A DNA stretch of 64,000 nt from Nocardioides psychrotolerans (GTDB lineage Bacteria > Actinomycetota > Actinomycetes > Propionibacteriales > Nocardioidaceae), in assembly GCF_900113685.1 (NCBI RefSeq), contig NZ_FOQG01000005.1, forward strand, positions 62,001 through 126,000, given 5' to 3'. The translations under genes were made by a program, and so were the position numbers. The notes below the pieces were generated by a model, which saw only the letters and a program-made list of their open reading frames with translations, had not been told where the DNA came from and ran no database searches. How positions within the stretch are numbered: position 1 is the first letter of the stretch; each line of letters begins with the position of its first letter. Shown here piece by piece: positions 25,612-34,551 of the stretch.

Positions 25612-26596
25612 GGAACTCCACCGACGCCTCCACCGGGCTGAAGCCGATCTGCTCGTTGATCGAGATCATCCAGCCGTTGGTCTCGCCGTTCTGCGTCACG
25701 ACCCGTCGGATCTGAGAGCGCTGCTCCTGCATCGCCCGCAGGTTGGCGGTCTTGACGGCCAGCCCGAGCCGGTGGCCCCGGTGCTCGCGGTGCACGAAGG
25801 TGCCCCACTGGAAGGCATCAGTGCCCTCGACAGGGACCTGGAGCGTCGACTGTGCCGCGACGAGCCCCTCGGGGGTGACCGCGACGGTCTCGAACGTCTC
25901 ACGGGCCATCGCCTTGGACATCGCGTAACGCTCGGCGAGCCGCTCGGGCGTCATGACCTCCTCCTCGTAGTCGACGTCGCCGGTGGGGGCGTCGACCGCG
26001 AGCTGGCCGAGCAGCACGCACAGTGACTCCGCGAGCTCGCCGGGGAAGTGGCCGACGTAGGTCTCGAGGCGGTAGCCGGCCGACTTCTCGGCCGCCAGGT
26101 CGGCCCAGTCCTGGAGCCGGACCTCCTCGACGGGCAGCGGCAGGTGCCGCACGACCTCGATGTTGGACTGGGTGAAGCCGTGACGCTCGGCGAACGACCG
26201 GTAGGGATGCTCGGCCAGCTGCTCGAAGGGGATCTTCGCGTCCGAGCAGATCACGGTGCGGCCGTCGGCCTCGGCGATCTCGACCAGCCGGGCGAGGAGC
26301 GCGGTGCCAACACCGCGGCGTCGGTGGTCGGGGTCGACGACGACCTCCAGCCAGGCCTTGTCGGTGTTGTCGAGGAGGAACAGGTAGGCGATGCCGACGC
26401 CGACCAGCGTCTCGTCCACGAAGACCCCGAGGTGCTCCGCGCGCTCGCCGCTGTCCGGGGCGCGCGCCGCCTCGACCCACTCCGTGAGGGTCCACCGGGG
26501 CATGCCGTCGCGACCGTGCTGCTCGCCACGGTCGACCACCCGGTGCACGTGGCGCATCAGGTCGTCGTCGTGGATGTCGAGCACTCGCAGGTCCAT
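25598..26596 (-). CDS. Two-domain GNAT N-acetyltransferase
   Basis: 332 residues made of two GNAT folds. The N-terminal one has the full acetyl-CoA motif 'VVDPDHRRRGVGTALLARLV' (about residues 86-105). The C-terminal one keeps 'WGTFVHREHRGHRLGLAVKT' and the ending 'WMISINEQIGFSP', which is standard for actinobacterial double GNATs related to mycothiol synthase-like and Eis-like proteins. It is too different from MshD to be called that. Substrate unknown. The ATG lies 7 bases after TAGCCT. Confidence 0.87.
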   Translation of the reverse strand: MDLRVLDIHDDDLMRHVHRVVDRGEQHGRDGMPRWTLTEWVEAARAPDSGERAEHLGVFVDETLVGVGIAYLFLLDNTDKAWLEVVVDPDHRRRGVGTALLARLVEIAEADGRTVICSDAKIPFEQLAEHPYRSFAERHGFTQSNIEVVRHLPLPVEEVRLQDWADLAAEKSAGYRLETYVGHFPGELAESLCVLLGQLAVDAPTGDVDYEEEVMTPERLAERYAMSKAMARETFETVAVTPEGLVAAQSTLQVPVEGTDAFQWGTFVHREHRGHRLGLAVKTANLRAMQEQRSQIRRVVTQNGETNGWMISINEQIGFSPVEASVEFLRRA

Positions 26597-26603
26597 GCGT
26601 CGC

Positions 26604-26609
26604 AGGCTA
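26604..26609 (-). promoter_or_regulatory. -10 hexamer of the double GNAT gene (leaderless)
   Basis: Minus-strand TAGCCT lies 7 bases before ATG 26596. Confidence 0.5.
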
Positions 26610-26641
26610 GGCCCGCCGGGGTCTGCACCGCGACCGAGTTT

Positions 26642-27967
26642 TCAGGCGTCGTGTTCGGGGAGTGGCAGTCGCCACGGCGCCAGGTCGGGGTCGTCGATGG
26701 GGTAGGACCGCACCGGTCCGGGCGGTGTCTGCGCGGTCTCGAACCGCACGGTGACCACGCCGCGACCCGAGCCCCACACCCAGCCCCGCCCCATCGCTGC
26801 GTGCACGACGTCCATCCCCGGCGCCCACGTCGTACGACGAGACGTGGGCGCCTCGATCATCGGTAGGTCGTCGTCGGCAGGGGCCCCGGGGTCGGACTCG
26901 CCGAAGAGGTCGTCCTGGATCCAGTCGGCCAGGCCGGAGACGCCGACCCCGAGCAGCCGGACCCCGCCGGAGGTGTCCAGGTCGGCGAGCAGGGCGCGGG
27001 CCAGGCGGGCGATCGTGGCGGTCGCGTCGGTGGGGGAGCTGAGGGTGCTGGAGCGGCTCAGGGTGGTGAAGTCGTGGAGCCGGACCTTGATCGAGATCGT
27101 GCGGCCCGAGAGCCCGTGCTTGCGCAGCCGGGCGGCGACCTCGCCGGCCTGCCGGGTGAGCAGCCCCTCCATCAGCCTGCGGTCGGTCAGGTCGGTCTCG
27201 TAGGTGCCTTCCACGCTCACCGACTTGGCCTCGCGCTCGGAGACGACTGGGCGGTCGTCCAGGGCGCGGGCGAGGTGCCACAGGCCGGAGCCGTGCGCCT
27301 TGCCGACCAGGCGCACCAGCTCGTCGAGGTCCACCGCCTCGAGGTCGGCGACGGTGCGGAGGCCGGCCCGACGCAGCCGCTCGTCGGTGGCCGGACCGAC
27401 GCCCGGGATCACGCTCACGGCCATCGGGCGCAGCAGGTCCCGTTCGGTGCCGGGCGGCACCACGGTCAGTCCGTCGGGCTTGTCGAGCTCGCTGGCCACC
27501 TTGGCGATGAACTTCGACGTGCCGAGCCCCACCGACGCGGTCAGGCCGTGGGTCACCTCGTGCACGCGCTGGCGGAGCTCCTCGGCGAAGGCCGTCACGG
27601 TGGTGAGCTCGAGGTCGGGCAGGTCGGCTCGCGCGAGGTCGACGAAGGCCTCGTCGAGGGAGAGTGGCTCGACCAGCGGGGAGACCGAGCGCAGCAGCCC
27701 CATCACCGCGGCGCTGGCCTCGCGGTAGGCCGGGAAGCGTCCGCCCAGGAATGCCGCGTGGGGGCACCGCGACCGCGCCTCGCGCGTCGACATCGCCGAG
27801 CGCACGCCGTACTGGCGGGCCTCGTAGGACGCCGTCGCGACCACACCCCGGCCGCCGACCCCGCCGACGACGACGGGCTTGCCGCGCAGTGAGGGCTTGT
27901 CGCGTTGCTCCACAGCGGCGAAGAAGGCGTCGAGGTCCAGGTGGAGGACCGAGGCCTGGGCGCGCAC
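26642..27967 (-). CDS. dinB: DNA polymerase IV (Y family)
   Basis: 441 residues from the start I prefer. 'VLHLDLDAFFAAVEQRD' holds the first catalytic Asp (residue 11) and 'LSLDEAFVD' the catalytic Asp-Glu pair (105-106). A helix-hairpin-helix ('SVIPGVGPATDERLRRAGL'), a little finger domain and a clamp-binding 'QDDLF' follow, then an extra 70-residue tail. It copies damaged templates without proofreading. A longer frame begins with ATG 28048, but those 27 codons have about 60% GC third positions against near 95% in the gene, and a TACGTT sits 6 bases before GTG 27967, so 27967 is the better start. Confidence 0.92.
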   Translation of the reverse strand: MRAQASVLHLDLDAFFAAVEQRDKPSLRGKPVVVGGVGGRGVVATASYEARQYGVRSAMSTREARSRCPHAAFLGGRFPAYREASAAVMGLLRSVSPLVEPLSLDEAFVDLARADLPDLELTTVTAFAEELRQRVHEVTHGLTASVGLGTSKFIAKVASELDKPDGLTVVPPGTERDLLRPMAVSVIPGVGPATDERLRRAGLRTVADLEAVDLDELVRLVGKAHGSGLWHLARALDDRPVVSEREAKSVSVEGTYETDLTDRRLMEGLLTRQAGEVAARLRKHGLSGRTISIKVRLHDFTTLSRSSTLSSPTDATATIARLARALLADLDTSGGVRLLGVGVSGLADWIQDDLFGESDPGAPADDDLPMIEAPTSRRTTWAPGMDVVHAAMGRGWVWGSGRGVVTVRFETAQTPPGPVRSYPIDDPDLAPWRLPLPEHDA

Positions 27968-27973
27968 CAACGC

Positions 27974-27979
27974 AACGTA
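27974..27979 (-). promoter_or_regulatory. -10 hexamer of dinB (leaderless), inside the longer open frame
   Basis: Minus-strand TACGTT lies exactly 6 bases before GTG 27967. It would be coding sequence if the gene began at 28048. No LexA-type box is apparent beside it. Confidence 0.45.
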
Positions 27980-28046
27980 CCCGCGGTCATCCACAGGCTG
28001 CGAAGTGCCAGGGGTGGGTCCGGTCGCTCGGGGGGACGGGTTGTGC

Positions 28047-29051
28047 ATGAGACCTCACGATCTGACCCCGATGACCGCCCGCTGCCCCGACGACCTGCTG
28101 GCCATGGTGGCGGTGACGCTCGGCTTCACCCCCACCGACTCCGTGGCGATGCTGACCTTCGGTGTCACCCATCCCTTCCACGCACGTGTGGACCTGCCCG
28201 ACGGCAAGGACGACGTGCCGGACGTTGTCGAGTGCCTGGTGGACCCGGCGGTGCGCAACGGCGTGCGCCGGGTCGTCCTGGTCCTCTTCTCCGAGGACGA
28301 GGCGATGGCCGGCCGGGTCTGGCGCGCCCTGCGCGACGGCTTCCGTGACGCGGGCATCGTCGTGCTGGAGGCGCTGCGCGCCGACGGACGACGCTGGTTC
28401 CCGCTGCTCGGGGGTGACCGCCTCGCAGCCGACCTCGGCATGCCCTACGACGTCAACGCGCACCCGTTCGTCGTCCAGGCCGTGCTGTGCGGCCGCGTCA
28501 CGCTGGCCGACCGCGCCGAGCTGGCCCGCACGCTGCTCCCGGTGCCGGCGCGGGTCGGCGAGGTGGCCGCCGCGCTCGAGCTGCAGCCCCTCCGCTGGGG
28601 TCGCGACGACCCGCCCGAGGGCGACGTGATCCTGGCGGAGGGGGAGTGGACCGAGCTGCTGGTCGAGCACCTGGTCGCGCGGGGGAGCGCGCCGGAGGCC
28701 GACATCGTGGCACGGCTGCTGCGTGGCCTGGTGCTGCTGCGGGTGCGCGACGCCGCCTGGGCGACGATCACGGCCGACAGCGCCGAGGAGCATGTCGCGT
28801 GGTGGAGCGACCTGCTGCGCCGCACGCCGCCGGAGCTCGCGGCCCCCGCGGCGACGCTCCTCGCCTGGTCGGCCTGGCAGGCAGGTCACGGCGCCCTGGC
28901 CTGGTGCGCCCTCGACGTGGCCTTCGCGGCCGAGCCCGACTACACCCTCGCCACCACCCTCGCCGAGCTGCTCACCGCCGCGGTCCCGCCCTCGGCCTGG
29001 GCGGAGATGGGCCCGATGGACTGGCGGCTGGGTCTGCACAGGGTCGCCTGA
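28047..29051 (+). CDS. DUF4192 domain-containing protein
   Basis: 334 residues, soluble, no signal peptide. The opening 'RCPDDLLAMVAVTLGFTPTD' followed by 'SVAMLTFG' is the start of DUF4192, a family of actinobacteria with no known function; 'CALDVAFAAEPDYTLATTLA' near the C-terminus is also typical. It is divergent from dinB, and its ATG overlaps the alternative dinB ATG (both use CATG at 28046-28049). A GGGGGA lies about 14 bases upstream. Confidence 0.88.
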   Translation: MRPHDLTPMTARCPDDLLAMVAVTLGFTPTDSVAMLTFGVTHPFHARVDLPDGKDDVPDVVECLVDPAVRNGVRRVVLVLFSEDEAMAGRVWRALRDGFRDAGIVVLEALRADGRRWFPLLGGDRLAADLGMPYDVNAHPFVVQAVLCGRVTLADRAELARTLLPVPARVGEVAAALELQPLRWGRDDPPEGDVILAEGEWTELLVEHLVARGSAPEADIVARLLRGLVLLRVRDAAWATITADSAEEHVAWWSDLLRRTPPELAAPAATLLAWSAWQAGHGALAWCALDVAFAAEPDYTLATTLAELLTAAVPPSAWAEMGPMDWRLGLHRVA

Positions 29052-29078
29052 TCAGGGCCGCCTGAGCGGAGCTGGGTC

Positions 29079-29084
29079 TAGGCT
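29079..29084 (+). promoter_or_regulatory. -10 hexamer of the glutamate-cysteine ligase-family gene (leaderless)
   Basis: TAGGCT lies 7 bases before ATG 29092. Confidence 0.5.
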
Positions 29085-29091
29085 CCCCGGC

Positions 29092-30552
29092 ATGGGAGAA
29101 GAGGTCGACGCACAGGAGTTCACCCGGGCCGACCGCACGCGTCACCGCGAGAAGGTGCGGCGCAACCTCGACGTCTTCGCACGGATGCTGCGCGAGGCCG
29201 CGTTCGACACCGATGACCCGATGACCGGCCTCGAGGTGGAGCTCAACCTCGTCGACGAGCTCGGCGATCCGGCGCTGCGCAATGCCGAGGTGCTCGAGGC
29301 GATCGCCGACCCCGGCTTCCAGACCGAGCTCGGTCAGTTCAACATCGAGATCAACGTGCCGCCCGCGCGACTGCGCGAGGGTGGGCTCACGACCTTCGAG
29401 GACACGCTGCGGCGCAGCCTCAACAACGCCCAGACCAAGTCCACCGAGGTAGGCGCGCACCTGGTCATGATCGGCATCCTGCCCACCCTGGCCGAGGGCC
29501 ACATGGGGCGGGACTCGATCAGCGGCAACCCGCGCTACCGGTTGCTCAGCGAGCAGATCCTCGACGCCCGCGGAGAGGACATCACGATCAACATCGGGGG
29601 TCACGAGCGTCTCGAGACCACCGCCGACTCGATCGTGCCCGAGGCGGCCTGCACGAGCGCGCAGCTCCACGTGCAGACCTCGCCCGACCAGTTCGCCGAC
29701 TACTGGAACGCCTCGCAGGCGATCTCGGCCATCCAGCTCGCGGTCGGGGCCAACTCGCCCTACCTGCTCGGCAAGGAGCTGTGGAGCGAGACCCGGATCC
29801 CGCTGTTCGAGCAGGCCACCGACACCCGCAGCGAGGAGCTCAAGTCCCAGGGCGTGCGCCCGCGCGTGTGGTTCGGCGAGCGGTGGATCACCTCGGTCTT
29901 CGACCTCTTCGAGGAGAACGTCCGCTACTTCCCGGCGCTGCTGCCGATCACCGACCAGGAGGACCCGCTCGAGGTCCTCGAGGCGGGCGGCACGCCCACG
30001 CTGTCGGAGCTGCGGCTGCACAACGGGACGATCTACCGCTGGAACAGGCCCGTCTACGACGTCAACGCCGGCGTCCCGCACCTGCGCGTCGAGAACCGGG
30101 TGCTCGCGGCCGGTCCGACCGTCGTCGACACGATCGCCAACGCCGCCTTCTACTTCGGCCTGGTGCGCGCCCTCGCCGAGAGCGAGCGGCCGCTGTGGTC
30201 GCAGATGTCCTTCAGCGCGGCCGAGGAGAACTTCCACGTCGCCGCCCGGCAAGGCATCGACGCGCAGATCTACTGGCCCGGCGTCGGCCAGGTGCAGGCC
30301 ACCGAGCTGGTGCTGCGCCGGCTGCTGCCGCTGGCTCAGGAGGGGCTCGAGGCCTGGGGTGCCACGGCCCAAGAGATCGACCGGATGCTCGGCATCATCG
30401 AGCAGCGGTGCCTGACGGGTCGCAACGGTGCCGAGTGGTTCACCCGGCAGATGCACCAGCGCACCGACCAGGACCGCTACGACGCCCTGCGGGCGGTGCT
30501 GCTCGACTATGCCGAGCGCATGCACACCAACGAGCCTGTCCACACCTGGTAG
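29092..30552 (+). CDS. Glutamate-cysteine ligase family 2 (GCS2) protein
   Basis: 486 residues. 'TGLEVELNLVDELG' is the glutamate/metal-binding glutamate motif (about residues 43-56); 'LGQFNIEINVPP', 'ACTSAQLHVQTSPDQFADYW' and 'LRVENRVLAAGPTVVDTIAN' are further conserved blocks. The family makes gamma-glutamyl amide bonds with ATP. This is not EgtA, which is at 35807 and shorter. Because organisms of this group normally use mycothiol, the natural substrate may not be cysteine. It is expressed alone from a leaderless-type promoter. Confidence 0.85.
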   Translation: MGEEVDAQEFTRADRTRHREKVRRNLDVFARMLREAAFDTDDPMTGLEVELNLVDELGDPALRNAEVLEAIADPGFQTELGQFNIEINVPPARLREGGLTTFEDTLRRSLNNAQTKSTEVGAHLVMIGILPTLAEGHMGRDSISGNPRYRLLSEQILDARGEDITINIGGHERLETTADSIVPEAACTSAQLHVQTSPDQFADYWNASQAISAIQLAVGANSPYLLGKELWSETRIPLFEQATDTRSEELKSQGVRPRVWFGERWITSVFDLFEENVRYFPALLPITDQEDPLEVLEAGGTPTLSELRLHNGTIYRWNRPVYDVNAGVPHLRVENRVLAAGPTVVDTIANAAFYFGLVRALAESERPLWSQMSFSAAEENFHVAARQGIDAQIYWPGVGQVQATELVLRRLLPLAQEGLEAWGATAQEIDRMLGIIEQRCLTGRNGAEWFTRQMHQRTDQDRYDALRAVLLDYAERMHTNEPVHTW

Positions 30553-30589
30553 CGCCCCCGGCTCGGCGCTCGGCGCTCGGCGTTCGGGC

Positions 30590-31033
30590 TCAGCGCCCGC
30601 GCAGCCGCTGCCACCGGTGCGTGGCTCCGCTGCGCGGGTCACGCCAGCCCTGTCGGGTGACGACGACCATGGTCAGCGCCAGCCCTGCCTCTGCGTAGGC
30701 CGCGCGCGCGGCGGCCAGCCAGGCCAGGTCGACGTCCTCCGGCTCGAGGTCGCCCGAGCGGGTGAGCCAGACCAGCGGAGGTGGCCCGGGGCGGAGGGCT
30801 CGTCGTACGAGTGCGGCGACGAGGTCGCAGCGCAGCCCGTGGTCGGTGTGCTCACCGCGCCGCAGGCCCAGCACCGCCACCTCGCCGCCGGGGACGCCGA
30901 CGTGGAGCAGCGGCTCGAAAATCCGACGGTGCTCGTGGGAGGCGTGGTCGAGCACGGCGCGCCGCAGCGCGCGGTGCGCGGACGCGCTGACGGGCTGATG
31001 CAGTCCTTCGGCCACAGCGGCAGCGTGTCGCAT
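30590..31033 (-). CDS. Conserved actinobacterial protein of unknown function
   Basis: 147 residues, soluble, codon use normal for the genome. Recognisable stretches are 'PPLVWLTRSGDLEPEDVDLA' and the basic ending 'RQGWRDPRSGATHRWQRLRG'. It has no motif I can name. Proteins with this ending occur beside glutamate-cysteine ligase and universal stress genes in related genomes, as far as I recall. It is divergent from the universal stress gene, with 68 bases between the starts. The spacer behind it contains four tandem CTCGGCG words. Confidence 0.6.
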   Translation of the reverse strand: MRHAAAVAEGLHQPVSASAHRALRRAVLDHASHEHRRIFEPLLHVGVPGGEVAVLGLRRGEHTDHGLRCDLVAALVRRALRPGPPPLVWLTRSGDLEPEDVDLAWLAAARAAYAEAGLALTMVVVTRQGWRDPRSGATHRWQRLRGR

Positions 31034-31089
31034 TCAAGGCGTCGACCGCTCCGGCCCTCCACAGGCTCCCGCGGCACCGCCGGTTGGGC

Positions 31090-31095
31090 TAGGTT
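31090..31095 (+). promoter_or_regulatory. -10 hexamer of the universal stress gene (leaderless)
   Basis: TAGGTT lies 6 bases before ATG 31102. Confidence 0.5.
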
Positions 31096-31101
31096 CGGGG
31101 C

Positions 31102-31503
31102 ATGGGAAAAGTCGTGGTCGGTTATGTGCCCAAGCCCGAGGGTGAAGCTGCTCTCGCCCGAGCGATCGCCGAGGCGCAGCTGCGAGGCTCGGACCTGGTG
31201 GTCGTCAACTCGCACCGCGGGGGTGCCGGCTTCGACAAGGAAGCCTCGTCGCAGGCTGACGCCGAGATGGACGCGGTCCGCGCCAAGCTCGACGCCGCGG
31301 GGGTTGCCTTCGAGATCCGTCAGCTCGTGCGCGGCTTCGAGCCTGCCGAGGACCTGATCAGCATCGCCGAGGCCAACTCCGCCGAGCTGATCGTCATCGG
31401 CCTGCGTCGTCGCACCCCGGTGGGCAAGCTGATCCTCGGCTCCAACGCGCAGCGCGTGCTCCTCGACGCCCACTGCCCGGTGCTCGCGGTCAAGGCCGAC
31501 TGA
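31102..31503 (+). CDS. Universal stress protein (UspA family)
   Basis: 133 residues, a single Usp domain. The ATP-binding signature near the C-terminus reads 'IGLRRRTPVGKLILGSNAQR', which keeps the G-2x-G-9x-G(S) pattern in slightly altered form, and 'CPVLAVKA' ends the protein as usual. Usp proteins are dimers induced by stress; the target is unknown. The 3' end overlaps the convergent hydrolase gene by 14 bases. Confidence 0.88.
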   Translation: MGKVVVGYVPKPEGEAALARAIAEAQLRGSDLVVVNSHRGGAGFDKEASSQADAEMDAVRAKLDAAGVAFEIRQLVRGFEPAEDLISIAEANSAELIVIGLRRRTPVGKLILGSNAQRVLLDAHCPVLAVKAD

Positions 31504-32176
31504 GCCCCTTCGCGACCGCTCCTGCCTCGATCAGGGCGAGCACCTCGGTGGTCGGCCGCACGTCACCGAACGAGCGATAGAGCGTGTGCAGCGTCGCGTT
31601 GTGGTCCTGGTCGCGCATCGCCGCGCACCCGTCGGCTACCACCACCACGCGGTAGCCCAGGGTGCTCGCGTCCCGTGCCGTCGATTCGACGCACACGTTG
31701 GTCACCGTCCCCGTGAGGAGGACCGTGTCGATGTCCCGCTCCTCGAGCAGCCCCGGCAGCGGGCTGTGCCCGGGGAAGAACGCACTCGGGGCGGTCTTCT
31801 CCACCCACAGGTCGGTGGTCTCCGCGTCGAGCCCCGACCACAGCCGGTCGGCCATGGCACCCTGGCCGCCCGAGGCGTCGTAGAGGCGGGCGACCTCGGG
31901 GCCGTAGAAATCCTCGGAGACCTGCAGCCTCGTGCTCGGCAGGACCCACGCGACCGTCCCGCCCGCCGACCGCAGGGCCGTGGCGAGGGCATTGACCTGC
32001 GGCACGATGCCACGGCAGTAGTCGTTGGCCTCGACGAAGAAGTCGACGACGTCGACCACCACCAGCGCCGTACGACGTGGGTCCAGCCACTCGTAGGCGT
32101 GCCGTCGTCCTCGACGTTGCTCCTGGCGGGAGTACTCCCGCTCCTCGATGTGCCACGCGTGCAGGCGACCGGTCAT
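31490..32176 (-). CDS. Isochorismatase-fold cysteine hydrolase
   Basis: 228 residues. The catalytic triad is visible: Asp in 'ALVVVDVVDFF' (about residue 41), Lys in 'WVEKTAPSAFF' (about 125) and Cys in 'TGTVTNVCVESTARDA' (about 163), preceded by the family's cis-peptide motif. Such enzymes split amides or vinyl ethers, for example nicotinamide, ureidoacrylate or isochorismate. Without an aromatic siderophore cluster nearby an amidase role is more likely. The ATG lies 6 bases after TAGCCT. Confidence 0.88.
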   Translation of the reverse strand: MTGRLHAWHIEEREYSRQEQRRGRRHAYEWLDPRRTALVVVDVVDFFVEANDYCRGIVPQVNALATALRSAGGTVAWVLPSTRLQVSEDFYGPEVARLYDASGGQGAMADRLWSGLDAETTDLWVEKTAPSAFFPGHSPLPGLLEERDIDTVLLTGTVTNVCVESTARDASTLGYRVVVVADGCAAMRDQDHNATLHTLYRSFGDVRPTTEVLALIEAGAVAKGLSRP

Positions 32177-32182
32177 CGCGTC

Positions 32183-32188
32183 AGGCTA
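32183..32188 (-). promoter_or_regulatory. -10 hexamer of the isochorismatase-fold gene (leaderless)
   Basis: Minus-strand TAGCCT lies 6 bases before ATG 32176. Confidence 0.5.
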
Positions 32189-32269
32189 GAGGCGCCTTGG
32201 TCCGATCGCGGTTGCGCCACGGGTCGCAGGTAGCGCCTTCGGATCCCAGCTGTCCTGCATGCTTGCGAC

Positions 32270-32851
32270 ATGGCCATCCACATCACCGGCGACGACGCCG
32301 CCGACCAGGTCCTCACCGACAACCCGTTCGCGCTGCTGGTCGGGATGATGCTCGACCAGCAGTACCCCATGGAGCACGCGTTCCGTGGACCCGCCAAGGT
32401 GTTGGAGCGTCTCGGCGCGATGGATCCCGAGACCGTCGCCGCCGCCGATCCCCAGGAGTTCGCAGAGCTGTGTGCCACCACGCCCGCGGTGCATCGCTTC
32501 CCGGGGTCGATGGCCGAGCGCATGCAGGAGCTTGCGGCGCTCGTCTGCGGTCAGTACGACGGGAGCACCGAGCGCCTCTGGACCGAGGCGACCGACGCCC
32601 AGGACCTGATGAAGCGGCTCCTCGAGCTGCCCGGCTTCGGCAAGCAGAAGGCGCGGATCTTCATGTCGCTGCTGGCCAAGCAGCTCGACGTGCGTCCCGA
32701 GGGCTGGGAGGCGATCGCGGGCGACTACGCGTTGGAGGGCTACCGCTCTGTCGCCGACGTGGTCGACCCGGCATCGCTGCAGAAGGTGCGCGCCCACAAG
32801 AAGGAGATGAAGGCCCTCGCCAAAGAAGCCACGGGAGACAAGGCGACCTGA
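32270..32851 (+). CDS. HhH-GPD-type base excision repair protein
   Basis: 193 residues. 'NPFALLVGMMLDQQYPMEHA' opens the domain and the helix-hairpin-helix is 'LLELPGFGKQKARIFMSLLA' (about 118-137). This matches the HhH-GPD family protein set (TIGR03252) common in actinobacteria. The usual catalytic Asp or Lys position after the hairpin is not clear, so glycosylase activity is inferred from the family only. It starts at ATG 32270, 93 bases from the divergent hydrolase. Confidence 0.87.
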   Translation: MAIHITGDDAADQVLTDNPFALLVGMMLDQQYPMEHAFRGPAKVLERLGAMDPETVAAADPQEFAELCATTPAVHRFPGSMAERMQELAALVCGQYDGSTERLWTEATDAQDLMKRLLELPGFGKQKARIFMSLLAKQLDVRPEGWEAIAGDYALEGYRSVADVVDPASLQKVRAHKKEMKALAKEATGDKAT

Positions 32852-32991
32852 CCCGGCGGTGCTCAGCCCTGCGGGTGAGCCGCTTTCGGGGCGGAGTGTC
32901 CGTTGCCGCCGGCGCCGTGGCAGAATGACGACGCGGCTCTTGACGTTACCGGGCCGAGCCGCGCCCAATGCCAGTCTGACGAGAGGTGTTC

Positions 32992-34545
32992 GTGTCTTCG
33001 AACGCGCGCAAGATCCCCGCTGACGTGCTGTCCCACCCCGCTGTGGAGGCGCTGTTCCTGCAGGCTGCCCCGACCGGGAGCGTGACCCCCGAGCAGGTGA
33101 GGAGGGCAAGTGAGGACGCGGCCGTCGAGCCGCGTCACCTCAAGGCCCTCCTGGCCCACCTGAGCGGCCTCGGCATCTCGGTGGCGCTGCCCGTAGCCTC
33201 GGCCCGCGTGGCCGCCGCCGCGAGCACACGGAAGACCACGACCGCGGCGGCCAAGAAGGCGCCGGCCAAGAAGGCTGCTGCCGCCAAGACGGCGGAACCG
33301 GCCGAAGAGGCCAAGGCCCCCGCTCCCGCCAAGAAGGCTGCCGCGGTGAAGGCGCCCGCCAAGACCGCCGCCAAGACCGCCGCCAAGCCTGCCGCCAAGA
33401 CCGCCGCCAAGAAGACCGCGGCGAAGAAGACCGCAGGGGCGGTGGTCGAGGTCGACGCTGCTGCGGTCGTCATCGGCCCTGACGGCAAGAAGATCCTCCC
33501 CGACATCCCCGACGACCAGTTCGAGAAGGACGTCAAGACCGACCCGACGATCGTCGAGGACGAGAAGTCCGCAACGTTCATCGTCTCCGCGGCCGACGAC
33601 ACCGACGAGCCCGAGCAGCAGGTCATGGTCGCCGGTGCGACCGCCGACCCGGTCAAGGACTACCTCAAGCAGATCGGCAAGGTGCCCCTCCTCAACGCCG
33701 AGATGGAGGTCGAGCTCGCCAAGCGCATCGAGGCCGGCCTCTTCTCCGAGGAGAAGCTCAACAAGGGCGGCAAGATCACGCCCAAGATCCTCGAGGAGCT
33801 CGGGTGGATCTCCGAGGACGGCCGCCGCGCCAAGAACCACCTCCTCGAGGCCAACTTGCGACTCGTGGTCTCGCTGGCCAAGCGCTACACCGGCCGCGGC
33901 ATGCTGTTCCTCGACCTGATCCAGGAGGGCAACCTCGGTCTGATCCGCGCGGTGGAGAAGTTCGACTACACCAAGGGCTACAAGTTCTCCACCTACGCGA
34001 CCTGGTGGATCCGTCAGGCGATCACCCGTGCCATGGCCGACCAGGCCCGCACCATCCGCATCCCCGTGCACATGGTCGAGGTCATCAACAAGCTCGCCCG
34101 CGTCCAGCGCCAGATGCTGCAGGACCTGGGTCGCGAGCCCACGCCCGAGGAGCTCGCCAAGGAGCTCGACATGACCCCGGAAAAGGTCATCGAGGTCCAG
34201 AAGTACGGCCGCGAGCCCATCTCGCTGCACACGCCCCTCGGCGAGGACGGCGACTCCGAGTTCGGTGACCTCATCGAGGACTCCGAGGCCATCGTGCCCG
34301 CCGATGCCGTGTCCTTCACGCTCCTCCAGGAGCAGCTGCACGCGGTCCTCGACACGCTCTCCGAGCGCGAGGCCGGCGTGGTCTCGATGCGCTTCGGCCT
34401 CACCGACGGTCAGCCCAAGACACTGGACGAGATCGGCAAGGTCTACGGCGTGACCCGCGAGCGGATCCGCCAGATCGAGTCCAAGACCATGTCCAAGCTG
34501 CGTCACCCGTCGCGCTCGCAGGTCCTGCGCGACTACCTCGACTGA
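32992..34545 (+). CDS. sigA: Primary RNA polymerase sigma factor SigA/HrdB/RpoD
   Basis: 517 residues. A region-1.1-like N-terminal block (1-75) is followed by a Lys/Ala/Pro-rich tract (about 76-150) made of 'AAKK', 'APAKK' and 'KTAAK' repeats, then acidic sequence, then regions 1.2-4. Region 2 includes '[20 protein letters not shown]' and '[20 protein letters not shown]'; region 4 ends with '[20 protein letters not shown]'. This is the housekeeping sigma factor. I chose GTG 32992, with GAGAGG about 6 bases upstream, over GTG 32986. egtE begins 6 bases after the stop. Confidence 0.96.
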   Translation: MSSNARKIPADVLSHPAVEALFLQAAPTGSVTPEQVRRASEDAAVEPRHLKALLAHLSGLGISVALPVASARVAAAASTRKTTTAAAKKAPAKKAAAAKTAEPAEEAKAPAPAKKAAAVKAPAKTAAKTAAKPAAKTAAKKTAAKKTAGAVVEVDAAAVVIGPDGKKILPDIPDDQFEKDVKTDPTIVEDEKSATFIVSAADDTDEPEQQVMVAGATADPVKDYLKQIGKVPLLNAEMEVELAKRIEAGLFSEEKLNKGGKITPKILEELGWISEDGRRAKNHLLEANLRLVVSLAKRYTGRGMLFLDLIQEGNLGLIRAVEKFDYTKGYKFSTYATWWIRQAITRAMADQARTIRIPVHMVEVINKLARVQRQMLQDLGREPTPEELAKELDMTPEKVIEVQKYGREPISLHTPLGEDGDSEFGDLIEDSEAIVPADAVSFTLLQEQLHAVLDTLSEREAGVVSMRFGLTDGQPKTLDEIGKVYGVTRERIRQIESKTMSKLRHPSRSQVLRDYLD

Positions 34546-34551
34546 TCCTTG

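Noticed and set aside
33214..33450. Tandem repeats in sigA as a CRISPR or repeat locus
   Set aside because: They encode the normal Lys/Ala/Pro-rich tract of actinobacterial primary sigma factors and have no spacers.
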